Source: Paratractidigestivibacter sp963605405
Lineage (GTDB): Bacteria; Actinomycetota; Coriobacteriia; Coriobacteriales; Atopobiaceae
Length of the DNA stretch: 64,000 bases
Assembly: GCA_963605405.1 (NCBI GenBank)
Contig: CAVCUP010000003.1
Coordinates: forward strand, 127,417 to 191,416
Reading direction: 5' to 3'
Of the stretch, positions 1 to 7,981 are shown piece by piece (position 1 is the first letter of the stretch; the number at the start of each line of letters is the position of its first letter). Both the position numbers and the translations under genes were made by a program. The notes beneath the pieces are model-generated. The model searched no databases. It was not told where the DNA came from and saw only the letters and a program-made list of their open reading frames with translations.

Positions 1-299
1 TGCTCAAGCCCTGCCCGATGCTCGAGAACCCGGAGATCCTGCCGGAGATCGTCCACGAGGCCGACGCCAAGTGCACCGAGTATGTGACGCCCGAGGATGT
101 CGACCACCTCTGTGCCCGCACCTCGGTCTACGCCAAGAGTTGGGAACAGCGCGCCGAGGAGCTGTGGCTCGAGCAGCACCCCACCGGCAAGAAGGTCTAT
201 GCTGACGAGGTCTCCAACCTGGGAGTCGACGAGAAGGCCAAGCTCATCGCCGAGGCCGACGCCCAGGACGCCGTCTCCGTGGAGGTCGCTGCCGAGTAG
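1..299 (+). CDS. C-terminal fragment of a probable radical SAM protein
   Basis: The reading frame is open from the left edge (frame starting at base 3) and ends at a TAG at 297-299, so only about the last 98 residues are present. They include a KPCPMLENPE motif followed by acidic helical sequence (HEADAKCTEY, DVDHLCARTSVYAKSWEQRAEELW). From memory this resembles the cysteine-containing C-terminal region of certain radical SAM proteins of anaerobic Firmicutes and Actinobacteria. The catalytic CxxxCxxC motif would lie outside the window, so the family call cannot be confirmed here. The last 35 residues are acidic and alanine-rich. An in-frame ATG at 18 exists but lies inside the conserved block and is not a convincing start. 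Confidence 0.45.
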   Translation, partial: LKPCPMLENPEILPEIVHEADAKCTEYVTPEDVDHLCARTSVYAKSWEQRAEELWLEQHPTGKKVYADEVSNLGVDEKAKLIAEADAQDAVSVEVAAE

Positions 300-380
300 G
301 GGGCCTCTTTCCGCCGTGTGCATATCCCGGCAAGGCCCCTCAACTATGTGCCAATAAACAAATAAACCCCAGTTCAACGC

Positions 381-412
381 AGGGCCCGTCGCAAACGCGC
401 GATGGGCCCTCA
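381..412 (+). terminator. Hairpin after the radical SAM fragment
   Basis: AGGGCCC-G-TCGC pairs with GCGA-T-GGGCCCT around a short loop, 11 of 12 positions paired. No U-tract follows, so it may be a weak terminator or a processing hairpin. The rest of 300-533 holds no gene I can support. Confidence 0.45.
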
Positions 413-533
413 TCACGTTCACGGTACTTGTTCGTGCGCTGCCCGAAAGCATGGTCGGTGTGCCCTCCTACGTGGGTATGGTTTGCTGCAACGTGCGTTG
501 CATCACGCGAAACACTCCGACGAGGGAGGCATC

Positions 534-2609
534 ATGGCAGCAAAGGCACCTGAGAGCGTGAAGAATGTGGTCCTGGTGGGCCAAGGCGGCGTGGGCAAGA
601 CCATGCTCGCCGAGGCCATGCTCCACCTGACGGGCCGCACCACCCGTTTGGGAGGCCACGCGGGCACCAAGCCCACGCTTGACTACGACGGCGAGGAAGG
701 CGAGCGCGGATTCTCGATCTCCACGTCAATCGCGCCCGTCGAGTGGGAGGGCACCCGCATCAACGTCCTCGACGCCCCCTGCTACCCCGACTTCGTCGGC
801 GACGCGTACGCCGCGATGTCCGCCTGCGAGACCGCGCTCTTCGTGGTCGACGCCGCGTCCGGCCCCGGCACCGTGACCACGCGCCTCTGGTACGCGGCCG
901 AGGATCTCTCGCTGGCCCGCGCGGTCTTTATCAACCGCATCGATCGCGCCGACGCCGACTACGACCTCGCGTTCGCCGCGCTCCAGGAGCGCTTTGGCAA
1001 TAAGCTCGCCGCGGTGACCATCCCCATGGGCTCCGGCGAGGCCTTCGAGGGCGTCATCGACGTCGTCCACATGAAGGCGCGCCACCTCGAGGACGGCAAG
1101 CCCGTGGTCACGGACGTCCCCGCCGCCTATGCCGACGCCGCGGCCGATGCCCGAGCGCTGCTCACCGACCTCGTGGCCGAGGCCGATGACGAGATCATGA
1201 TGAAGTACCTCGAGGGCGAGGAGATCACGCAGGAGGAGCTCGAGGGGCTTCTTGCCAAGGCGCTGGTCGAGCGCATCTTTGTCCCCGTGTTCACGGGCAG
1301 CTGCGTGCGTGAGGAGGGCGTCATCTCGTTCATGGATGCGGTGGTCGGCTGGTTCCCGGCGATGGCCGATTTCGGGCGCATCCCCCTGGTCAACGGCGAG
1401 CAGCTCGACATCTCCGCCGACGACGACCGTCCGGTCGCCTTCGCCTTCAAGTCGCTCAACGACCCCCAGAACGGGCGCCTCAGCTTCCTTAAGGTGCTTG
1501 CGGGTACCATTGCCCCCGGCACCGAGCTCACCAACGCGCGTACACGCAAGTCCGAGCGCCTGGGACATCTTTATCTCATGTGCGGTAAAGAGACGAGTGA
1601 GGTCAAGTTCGCAGCAGCGGGCGACATCGTCGTCGTCCCCAAGCTCGAGGCGCAGACGGGCGACACCCTCTCCGTTACCGGTAAGGTCGAGGCCGCCGCG
1701 TTCCGGTTCCCGAACTCGCTCTACCGCATCGCCATTGAGCCCGACAAACGGGGCACCGAGGGTAAGCTTTATGCCTTCCTCGAGAAGTCCGCAGACGCCG
1801 ACCCGACCCTCAAGGTCGAGCGCGATGAGGACACGGGCCAGACCGTCATCTCCGCCATCGGCGAGGCGCAGGTCAGCGTGCTGCTCGATCGCCTCGAGGA
1901 CCGCGCCGGCGTGACCGCCCACACCGTCGCGCTCAAGATCCCGTATCGCGAGACCATCCGACGCGTCGCCTCCGCGCAGGGCCGCCACAAGAAGCAGACC
2001 GGCGGCGCCGGCCAGTACGGCGACTGCTGGCTGCGCGTCGAGCCGAACCCGGGCGCCGGCTATGAGTTCGTCGACGAGGTCGTGGGCGGCCACATCCCGC
2101 GCGGCTTCATCCCCGCCATCGACAAGGGCGTCCAGGAGACCATGAAGGACGGCGTGCTTGCCGGCTACCCGATGATCGACGTGAAGGTCGCCGTGTACGA
2201 GGGCTCCTATCACGCCGTCGACTCCAACGAGATGGCCTTCAAGACGGCCGCCCGCATCGGCTTCCAGAAGGCCGTCGAGCAGGCCGAACCCGTGCTGCTC
2301 GAACCGATGGCGCACCTTTCCATTACCGTGCCGGACAGCTACGCCGGCTCCGTGATGGGCGACGTCTCGGCGAGCCGCGGACGTGTCGAGGGCATGGTGG
2401 CAGGCGACGGCGTGACGGCGGGCCAGACCACGGTCGAGGCCACGATCCCGTATGCCGAGGTCACCGACTATGCGACCCGCCTGCGCTCGCTCTCGCGCGG
2501 CACCGGCGAGTTCACGCTCGAGCTCTGCGGCTATGAGCAGGTCCCGCACGACATCCAGCAGAAGCTCGCGGCCGAGTACGCAGCCCGCCGCGCCGCCGGC
2601 GAGAAGTAA
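534..2609 (+). CDS. EF-G-like translational GTPase (FusA2-type)
   Basis: A 691-aa five-domain elongation-factor-G-like GTPase that probably acts on the ribosome or in a related, possibly regulatory, role. Start ATG 534 is chosen because GAGGGAGG lies 5-12 bases upstream; the longer frame from 402 has no such site. Visible motifs are the P-loop GQGGVGKT (residues 16-23), a switch I region ending ERGFSIS, a G3 region beginning DAPCYPDF at residue 80, and NRID in place of NKxD. Domain IV contains RHKKQTGGAGQYGDCWLRVEP, and domain V ends before a Lys/Ala/Arg-rich tail. Canonical EF-G has DTPGHVDF at G3. Here Gly is Cys and the catalytic His is Tyr; the Tyr is usual in FusA2-like paralogues, the Cys is not. 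Function is inferred from family only. Confidence 0.85.
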   Translation: MAAKAPESVKNVVLVGQGGVGKTMLAEAMLHLTGRTTRLGGHAGTKPTLDYDGEEGERGFSISTSIAPVEWEGTRINVLDAPCYPDFVGDAYAAMSACETALFVVDAASGPGTVTTRLWYAAEDLSLARAVFINRIDRADADYDLAFAALQERFGNKLAAVTIPMGSGEAFEGVIDVVHMKARHLEDGKPVVTDVPAAYADAAADARALLTDLVAEADDEIMMKYLEGEEITQEELEGLLAKALVERIFVPVFTGSCVREEGVISFMDAVVGWFPAMADFGRIPLVNGEQLDISADDDRPVAFAFKSLNDPQNGRLSFLKVLAGTIAPGTELTNARTRKSERLGHLYLMCGKETSEVKFAAAGDIVVVPKLEAQTGDTLSVTGKVEAAAFRFPNSLYRIAIEPDKRGTEGKLYAFLEKSADADPTLKVERDEDTGQTVISAIGEAQVSVLLDRLEDRAGVTAHTVALKIPYRETIRRVASAQGRHKKQTGGAGQYGDCWLRVEPNPGAGYEFVDEVVGGHIPRGFIPAIDKGVQETMKDGVLAGYPMIDVKVAVYEGSYHAVDSNEMAFKTAARIGFQKAVEQAEPVLLEPMAHLSITVPDSYAGSVMGDVSASRGRVEGMVAGDGVTAGQTTVEATIPYAEVTDYATRLRSLSRGTGEFTLELCGYEQVPHDIQQKLAAEYAARRAAGEK

Positions 2610-2635
2610 CGTCGAGTGTCAAACCCCTGCAAGAA

Positions 2636-2668
2636 AGCGCCGACCCCTCCCGGGGCCGGCGCTTCTTC
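2636..2668 (+). terminator. Rho-independent terminator after the EF-G-like gene
   Basis: AGCGCCGACCCC and GGGGCCGGCGCT form a 12-bp stem with one mismatch, followed by TTCTTCTC. It separates the EF-G-like gene from the DUF559-type gene. Confidence 0.7.
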
Positions 2669-2697
2669 TCACTTTCGGTATAGGGTAGGGAGGCAAG

Positions 2698-3684
2698 GTG
2701 ACCGACCGCGAGCTGATCATTGGTTATGGCTCCGCGCTGGACTTTTGGCGGGCGGCCCGCATCGCGGGAGCGGGTCCGGCGACGGACCCGGAAGGCGTCG
2801 TCTATGGAATGCGCCGAGATGACGACCTTATGCCGCGCGTAAGAAGATTGGCCGACCTGTGCTGCTCGGGCGTGCCCCTCGACGGCGTTGTGGTTGAGCG
2901 CGGTAAACGCCGTCACTGCGATGCCCTGAGCGACCGCGTGTGGAAGGGCCCGCTCTCCGGGCAACTGACCAAGTTAGACGACGATGCGTGGGTGTGCTCC
3001 TTCGCGGCCACGTTTGTGCAGCTTGCGGGCATATTGAATGAGGTCGAGCTCGCGGCGCTCGCCTATGAGATGTGCGGCTCGTACGGGTTGCCGCCCACAG
3101 GCACCGATGAGGGTGCTCAGGACCTGACGCCCTTGTCGTCGGTCGCCGAGCTTAAGGCATATGCGTCTGCTGCCCAGGCGCTGGGAACGCGCGGCGGAAG
3201 ACGAGCCTGCGGTTCGCTGGGTCTCGTGGTCGAAGGGTCCAATTCTCCCCGGGAGACGGATATTGCCCTATTGCTGAGCCTCTCTCGGCGGAAGGGCGGA
3301 TATGACCTGCGGGGATTCAAAATGAACGCCGAGGTCAAGGTTCCAAAGGCGCGGCGTCCCGCTTTGGGCCAGGCTGTGATTCGGCCGGATTTCTTATGGC
3401 CCGATAGGAATGTGGCTTTGGAATACGACAGCAACGCCCATCACCTTACTCCGCAGGAAAAAGAGCACGACGAGGCGCGTCGCCGCGTGCTCGAAAGCAT
3501 GGGGTACAGGGTGCTCGTGATGACCAACGAGGTGCTTCGAAGCGACATCAAGCTCGGCGCCCTCATGGCGGACCTGCAAAATGCATTGGGGGTGCGCCGG
3601 CCCGCGCCAAGTGTCGCGGTGCTGAGGGCTCAGGAGGAGATGCGCTGGCGTGCCGTGCAAGGTTTTGCGTCAAGTGCGACGTAA
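2698..3684 (+). CDS. DUF559/VSR-like endonuclease-fold protein
   Basis: A 328-aa protein starting at GTG 2698, with a weak AGGGAGG about 5-13 bases upstream. Residues 1-200 are a helical region of a kind I associate with large families of hypothetical Coriobacteriia proteins. Residues 215-310 carry the hallmarks of the DUF559/VSR restriction-endonuclease fold: PDFLWPDRNVALEYDS, then a helix, then GYRVLVMTNEVL. In this fold the Asp of PDF and the Glu of ALEYD are candidate metal ligands. The final codons and the stop lie inside a dispersed repeat, so the C-terminus (VQGFASSAT) is repeat-encoded. No partner toxin, methylase or restriction gene is adjacent. The substrate is unknown; DNA is an inference from the fold. 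Confidence 0.6.
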   Translation: MTDRELIIGYGSALDFWRAARIAGAGPATDPEGVVYGMRRDDDLMPRVRRLADLCCSGVPLDGVVVERGKRRHCDALSDRVWKGPLSGQLTKLDDDAWVCSFAATFVQLAGILNEVELAALAYEMCGSYGLPPTGTDEGAQDLTPLSSVAELKAYASAAQALGTRGGRRACGSLGLVVEGSNSPRETDIALLLSLSRRKGGYDLRGFKMNAEVKVPKARRPALGQAVIRPDFLWPDRNVALEYDSNAHHLTPQEKEHDEARRRVLESMGYRVLVMTNEVLRSDIKLGALMADLQNALGVRRPAPSVAVLRAQEEMRWRAVQGFASSAT

Positions 3685-3870
3685 CGGACGAGGCGCTGCA
3701 AAGTTTTGCGTCAAGTGCTGCGCAGAAAAGGTGTCATGAGGCTTAAAAGCCGGGAATTTGCCTCATTTAAGCCTTCAAGAGAGGCCTGGAGCCAATTTCT
3801 ACGTCGCACTTGGCGCAAAACCTTGCAAGGAGACCCCTCCAACGTCGCACTTGAGTTAAAACTTTGCAGC
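3655..3870 (+). repeat. 216-bp dispersed repeat, copy 1
   Basis: Two direct copies of a 30-bp unit (core TTTTGCGTCAAGTGCGACGT, at 3655-3684 and 3696-3725) are followed by a spacer and two inverted copies (3800-3830 and 3841-3870). The spacer contains a TGAGGC/GCCTCA dyad. The first unit overlaps the 3' end and stop codon of the DUF559-type gene. The same arrangement and length recur at 29649 and 59861. From 3871 to 4106 I see no gene, only GC-rich sequence and a possible -10 (TAAAAT, 4021-4026) for the downstream gene. Confidence 0.85.
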
Positions 3871-4106
3871 GCAAAACGGCGCCGACCCTGTGGGAGGGGT
3901 TGCCACCGTCCTGCGGGGATATTTGGGCGGCCCGCCCGAGGCCCGGAAGCGCGTGGGGCCGGCCGGCAAGGGCTGACGGCGCTGCAATGGGTATGAAACA
4001 AGTTGCAGTACTCGACCTGCTAAAATCCAAGCCTTAAGCCGCGTGCGCAGACGTCCTGCGCGCGGCCGCATCTGACCATCGACCCAAGGAGGTCGCGCAA
4101 TCGCGC

Positions 4107-5462
4107 ATGGACGTAGCCATTAGTATTAGCGTCACGCTTATTCTCACCCTGGTCAACGGCTTCTTCTCGGCATCCGAGATGGCGGTGACCACCGCGAAGA
4201 GGGCCCTTCTCGAGCCCGAGGCCGAGGAGGGCGACAAACGCGCGAAGAACGCCCTTGACCTCTCGTCCGACTCCGACCAGTTCCTGGCGACCATTCAGGT
4301 GGCCATCACGCTCGTGGGCTTCGCGTCCTCGGCCTTCGCCGCCACTAGCCTCTCCGATCCGTTGGCCTCCTGGCTTGTGGGCCTCGGCCTCGCCGAGGGC
4401 ATCTCGGGCACCGTCGCCGTCGTGGCCATCACGCTCATCGTGGCCTATGTCTCGACTGTCGTGGGCGAGCTCGTGCCCAAGCGGCTCGCTCTGGCCAACG
4501 CCGAGTCCGTGGCCAAGTCTGTGGCAGGCCCCATCCGCGGCTTCATGAAAATCGCCGCCCCGCTCGTGTGGCTCACTTCCAAGTCCGCCGCCGGCCTCGC
4601 GGCCATTCTCGGCATCAAGTCCGCCGATGACCGCCAGGACGTGTCGGAGGAGGAGCTCAAGTACATGGTCACCGACTCCGACGACCTCTCCGATGAGGAG
4701 AAGTCCATGATCCACGAGGTCATCGACCTGGGCGACACCATCGCCCGCGAGGTCATGATCCCGCGTGTGGACATGACCTGCGTCGAGGACACCAAGAACT
4801 TGAACGAGGTGCTCGGCCTTATGCGCCGCACCGGCTTCTCGCGCGTGCCCGTCTACCACGGCTCCGTCGACCGCGTGATTGGCATCGCCCACATCAAGGA
4901 CATCATCAGCCCCATCATTGACGGCGGCAAGGGCGGCGCGCTCATCGGCGATTACGTGCGCACGGCAAACTACGTGCCCGACACCAAGGACATCATCCCG
5001 CTGCTTTCCGAGATGCAGACGAGCCACGACCAGATGGTCATCGTCGTCGACGAATACGGCGGCACCGCGGGCGTCCTCACGCTCGAGGACATCGTTGAGG
5101 AGATCGTCGGCGAGATCGAGGACGAGTTCGACCCCGATAACAAGTATCTGACCAAGCTTTCCGACAACGAGTGGCTGGTGGACGGCCGTTTTTCGATTGA
5201 CGACGCGATTGAGCTCGGTTGGCCGATTGAGGACAACGAGGAGTACGAGACGGTTGCCGGCTACGTGCTCGAGCTCGCAGACAAGGTCCCGCACCCCGGC
5301 GATCTCTACGAGAAGGACGGCTACTTCTTCCGCGTGCAGTCCATGCGCGGCCGCCGCGTGAGCCTGCTGCGCGTGACCGCTCCCGAGCTCGAGCAGGAAG
5401 ACGCGCAAGACGAGTCCGCCTCGGCCGCTGGCGATAAGGACTCGGACGCCGACAAAAGATAG
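4107..5462 (+). CDS. CorC/HlyC-type transporter (DUF21, CBS pair, CorC domain)
   Basis: A 451-aa inner-membrane protein of the CNNM/CorB-CorC-HlyC family, whose members are linked to Mg2+ or Co2+ efflux; the older name hemolysin is misleading. Residues 1-170 form the DUF21 membrane part (NGFFSASEMAV near the N-terminus, then three further hydrophobic stretches). Residues 195-310 hold a pair of CBS domains (MIPRVDM; GTAGVLTLEDIVEEIVGEI). Residues 355-435 match the CorC_HlyC domain (DGRFSIDDAIELGWPIED), and the tail is acidic. AAGGAGG lies 15 bases before ATG 4107; the spacing is long but there is no better start. It appears to be monocistronic. The transported ion cannot be read from the sequence. 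Confidence 0.88.
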   Translation: MDVAISISVTLILTLVNGFFSASEMAVTTAKRALLEPEAEEGDKRAKNALDLSSDSDQFLATIQVAITLVGFASSAFAATSLSDPLASWLVGLGLAEGISGTVAVVAITLIVAYVSTVVGELVPKRLALANAESVAKSVAGPIRGFMKIAAPLVWLTSKSAAGLAAILGIKSADDRQDVSEEELKYMVTDSDDLSDEEKSMIHEVIDLGDTIAREVMIPRVDMTCVEDTKNLNEVLGLMRRTGFSRVPVYHGSVDRVIGIAHIKDIISPIIDGGKGGALIGDYVRTANYVPDTKDIIPLLSEMQTSHDQMVIVVDEYGGTAGVLTLEDIVEEIVGEIEDEFDPDNKYLTKLSDNEWLVDGRFSIDDAIELGWPIEDNEEYETVAGYVLELADKVPHPGDLYEKDGYFFRVQSMRGRRVSLLRVTAPELEQEDAQDESASAAGDKDSDADKR

Positions 5463-5539
5463 CCCGCGCCGCGCGCGGTGACTACAATGGGTAAAATGCG
5501 CCGCGCCCGGATATCAGGGCCAGATTGAGAGGGGCCGCG

Positions 5540-6220
5540 ATGGCTCAGCTGTTTGAAATTAAGAAGGTTACCGTCGGGCCGAAGAACCTCGACGCCATCG
5601 TCGAGCTCGCGGCGAACGCGCCCGTGATGACCATCGACGACCTGCGCGCGACGACCCTCGTGTGGGAGGTCATGCCGGAGCTCCGCGACCATGTTTGTCT
5701 CGGCGACGAGTCCGGCACTTTCGGCGACGTGATGGGAAACACCGAGCTCGCGCACCTGCTCGAGCACGTGACGGTGGAGCTCCTCGCGCGAACGGACGTC
5801 GCGGACGTGAGCTGCGGGCAGACCACGGCCCTGGGCGACCGAACGTACAAACTGACCTTCAAGTGCGTGGACGATGTGCTCGTGGTCGGCGCGCTCTCGA
5901 GCGCCGCTTGGGTGATGCAGTGGGCCTTCTCCGGCGGTAGGGACCCGAAGCCCGACGCCGATGCGATCGCCAAGGGCTTGGTCGCCCTTGTGGAGAGCCT
6001 TCCGGTGGTCGAGAAGCCCGCGCCCTCGTCCGTTGTGGCGGCCACGGAGGGAGAGACGGCCCCCGAGGCGCAGGACATCGCATTCGGCCAGACCGCCGTC
6101 GAGTCCGATCGGCCGAGCACCGATGTGCCTGCCGCCGACGAGCCCGTTGGGGCCGCCGCGTACGCCGCCGCGCCCGAGAACGTCGACGATTACGTTTCGC
6201 AGCAGGCCGAGGCCGAGTAG
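5540..6220 (+). CDS. Stand-alone cyanophycin-synthetase-like N-domain protein
   Basis: A 226-aa protein; start ATG 5540 preceded by GAGAGGGG. Residues 5-150 resemble the N-terminal domain of cyanophycin synthetases, especially ELAHLLEHVTVELLAR followed by GQTTALGDRTYKLTFKCVDD. In those enzymes the segment precedes an ATP-grasp and a Mur-ligase domain. Both catalytic domains are absent; the rest is an Ala/Pro/Glu-rich acidic tail. It is therefore unlikely to make cyanophycin by itself and could be a structural or regulatory relic. The neighbours downstream encode YtxH and PRC-barrel proteins. The resemblance is from memory and would need a profile search. Confidence 0.55.
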   Translation: MAQLFEIKKVTVGPKNLDAIVELAANAPVMTIDDLRATTLVWEVMPELRDHVCLGDESGTFGDVMGNTELAHLLEHVTVELLARTDVADVSCGQTTALGDRTYKLTFKCVDDVLVVGALSSAAWVMQWAFSGGRDPKPDADAIAKGLVALVESLPVVEKPAPSSVVAATEGETAPEAQDIAFGQTAVESDRPSTDVPAADEPVGAAAYAAAPENVDDYVSQQAEAE

Positions 6221-6339
6221 CCGCCCGAGCCCGTGCGCCGCACGACTGTTTGCGTCCACCCGATGCCCGTTCCTTTCGCCAAAAGCTGGGTAACAGGTAT
6301 CTAGTGCAGGTAAGAAGCCTTTCCGATTAGGAGGACCAC

Positions 6340-6792
6340 ATGAGCAAGAAGACCCTCGGATTTGTCCTTGGCGGCATTTGCGGAGCCGCGGCCGGCGTCG
6401 TTGCCGGCATCATGATCGCCCCGCGCTCCGGCGCCGAGTCCCGCGCCATGGCTGCCGACGCCATGAACGATGCCTGGGATTCCGCCGTCGACACCTATGA
6501 GCGCGCCGGCCAGGCCGTGAACGACCAGGTCTCTGGCGTCCGCCCGACCGTCGACGCGAAGAGCGACGAGCTCCGCGCCAAGGTCGATGCCGCGCGCGAG
6601 CGCATGGACCAGCTCCGCGATTCCCTCTCCGACGTCGTGGCCCAGACCTCCGAGCAGGTTACCGAGGCCGTGAACGACGTTACCGAGAAGGTCGTCTCGA
6701 TGGCCGACGCAGCCGCCGAGCAGGGTTCCGCCCCCGCTGAGGCCGTGCACGTCGAGGTCGTCGAGCCCGAGGCCGAGAAGGACGAGGCTTAA
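6340..6792 (+). CDS. YtxH domain-containing membrane-associated protein
   Basis: A 150-aa protein starting at ATG 6340 with AGGAGG upstream. The N-terminus has the YtxH signature: a glycine/alanine-rich hydrophobic segment (GFVLGGICGAAAGVVAGIM) followed by APRSGAESR. The remainder is a charged, probably coiled-coil helix with DQVSGVRPTVDAK and an acidic tail. Members of this family are small membrane-anchored proteins of uncertain role, often stress-related in Bacillus. Only 2 bases separate its stop from the TTG of the PRC-barrel gene, so the two are almost certainly co-transcribed. Confidence 0.8.
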   Translation: MSKKTLGFVLGGICGAAAGVVAGIMIAPRSGAESRAMAADAMNDAWDSAVDTYERAGQAVNDQVSGVRPTVDAKSDELRAKVDAARERMDQLRDSLSDVVAQTSEQVTEAVNDVTEKVVSMADAAAEQGSAPAEAVHVEVVEPEAEKDEA

Positions 6793-6794
6793 TC

Positions 6795-7973
6795 TTGCTC
6801 AAGGTCAACGATCTTTGCGGCCGCAAGGTCTACGTCCCGAAGAAGGCGAAGAAGTCCAAGAAGACCGGCGATGCCGGCGAGCTCAAGGTATCCAAGCTCG
6901 GCAAGGTGCATATGGCGGTCTTCTCGCCGAACGGCCGCGAAGTCGTTGGCTTTACCGTGACGCGCCCGGACATCGTCGGCATGGTCAAGCGCGCCGACGC
7001 GTTCGTGGCCGTCGATTCTTTCCGCGTGATGGACGACGGCGCGCTCCTCGTGACCCGCGAGGACGACGGCTTGGACGAAGCCGCCCGCGCGCGCCTGGGC
7101 ATCGAGTGGGACGCGTGCGTGATGTGGACGGGCATGGACGCCCAGACCGTGGGCGGCAAGAAGCTCGGTTACGTATCCGACGCGGAGTTCAATACCAGTA
7201 CGGGTGCCGTGAGCATGTTCTATGTGGGCGACGGCGGCGTGGCTCGCGCGCTGGTGGGCAGCTTCGAGATTCCCGCCGCCATGGTGCGCGGATACTCGAA
7301 GGGCCGCATGCTCGTGGACGACGAGGCCGCCGGCCTTGAGCTGGACGGAGGCGTTGCGGCGAAGGCCGGCGAAGGCTATGCGAAGGCCAAGGTCAAGGGT
7401 GCCGAAGCCGCACAGAAGGCCGGTAAGGCCGCCGGCGAGGCCGTGGACAAGGGCTCGTTCGCGTTCGGCCGCATGCTCGGCCGCGCAAAGCGCGCCATCG
7501 AGGACGCCACGTCGGACGAGGAAGAAACGAGCGCCGCCACAAAGAAGCGCGAGACCCAGGCGCCGGCGGTGCCCGCCGCCGACGTGCGCGTGAGCGACCC
7601 CGCGCCGATACTGCGCGCTACGGACGAGGAGCGTGCCCAGGCGCCGGAGCCGAAGGTGTACGCTCCGGCGGACGATTCCGCGAAGATTGCCTCGAATGAT
7701 GGGGACACTGCGGGCAAAATCTCCTCCGCAAGTGCTTCTCACGGAAACGCCGCGCAGGTCAAGACCGGTGCCAAGAACGGTGTGAAACCCGCTTCGAAGA
7801 ACGGCGCGAGCCCCGCCCCTAAGCCCAAGGCCGCCGGTAAGCCCGCCCAGGCAAAGAACCCCGCCCAGCCCAAGGCCGGGGCCACAGCCGCCAAGGCCAT
7901 GGGCAAGCAGATAGGCCGCATGGGCAAGATGTTCTCCTCGTTCAGGGAAGAGTACGACAAGGCGAGCAAGTAG
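6795..7973 (+). CDS. PRC-barrel domain protein with low-complexity tail
   Basis: A 392-aa protein starting at TTG 6795, tightly following the YtxH gene. Residues 1-85 (LCGRKVYVPKK, SKLGKVHMAVFSPNGREVVGF) and 110-190 (GKKLGYVSDAEFNTSTGAVSMFYV) look like two PRC-barrel modules, small beta barrels found in the photosynthetic reaction centre H subunit and in RimM. Residues 200-392 are Ala/Lys/Glu-rich, with repeated AKxKGAEAAQKAGKAAGEA-type sequence and a Pro/Ala/Lys segment, probably disordered or coiled. No enzyme motif is visible. The gene ends 8 bases before the GH3 start, so the four genes from YtxH to GH3 may form one operon. Confidence 0.65.
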   Translation: MLKVNDLCGRKVYVPKKAKKSKKTGDAGELKVSKLGKVHMAVFSPNGREVVGFTVTRPDIVGMVKRADAFVAVDSFRVMDDGALLVTREDDGLDEAARARLGIEWDACVMWTGMDAQTVGGKKLGYVSDAEFNTSTGAVSMFYVGDGGVARALVGSFEIPAAMVRGYSKGRMLVDDEAAGLELDGGVAAKAGEGYAKAKVKGAEAAQKAGKAAGEAVDKGSFAFGRMLGRAKRAIEDATSDEEETSAATKKRETQAPAVPAADVRVSDPAPILRATDEERAQAPEPKVYAPADDSAKIASNDGDTAGKISSASASHGNAAQVKTGAKNGVKPASKNGASPAPKPKAAGKPAQAKNPAQPKAGATAAKAMGKQIGRMGKMFSSFREEYDKASK

Positions 7974-7981
7974 GAGAGCAC

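Noticed and set aside
726..2549. Antisense open frame opposite the EF-G-like gene
   Set aside because: Same codon-bias effect; no family resemblance and no ribosome binding site.
3706..3996. Small open frames inside the 216-bp repeat at 3655 and the sequence after it
   Set aside because: Both strands are open but the products are encoded largely by the palindromic units; no ribosome binding site or family likeness.
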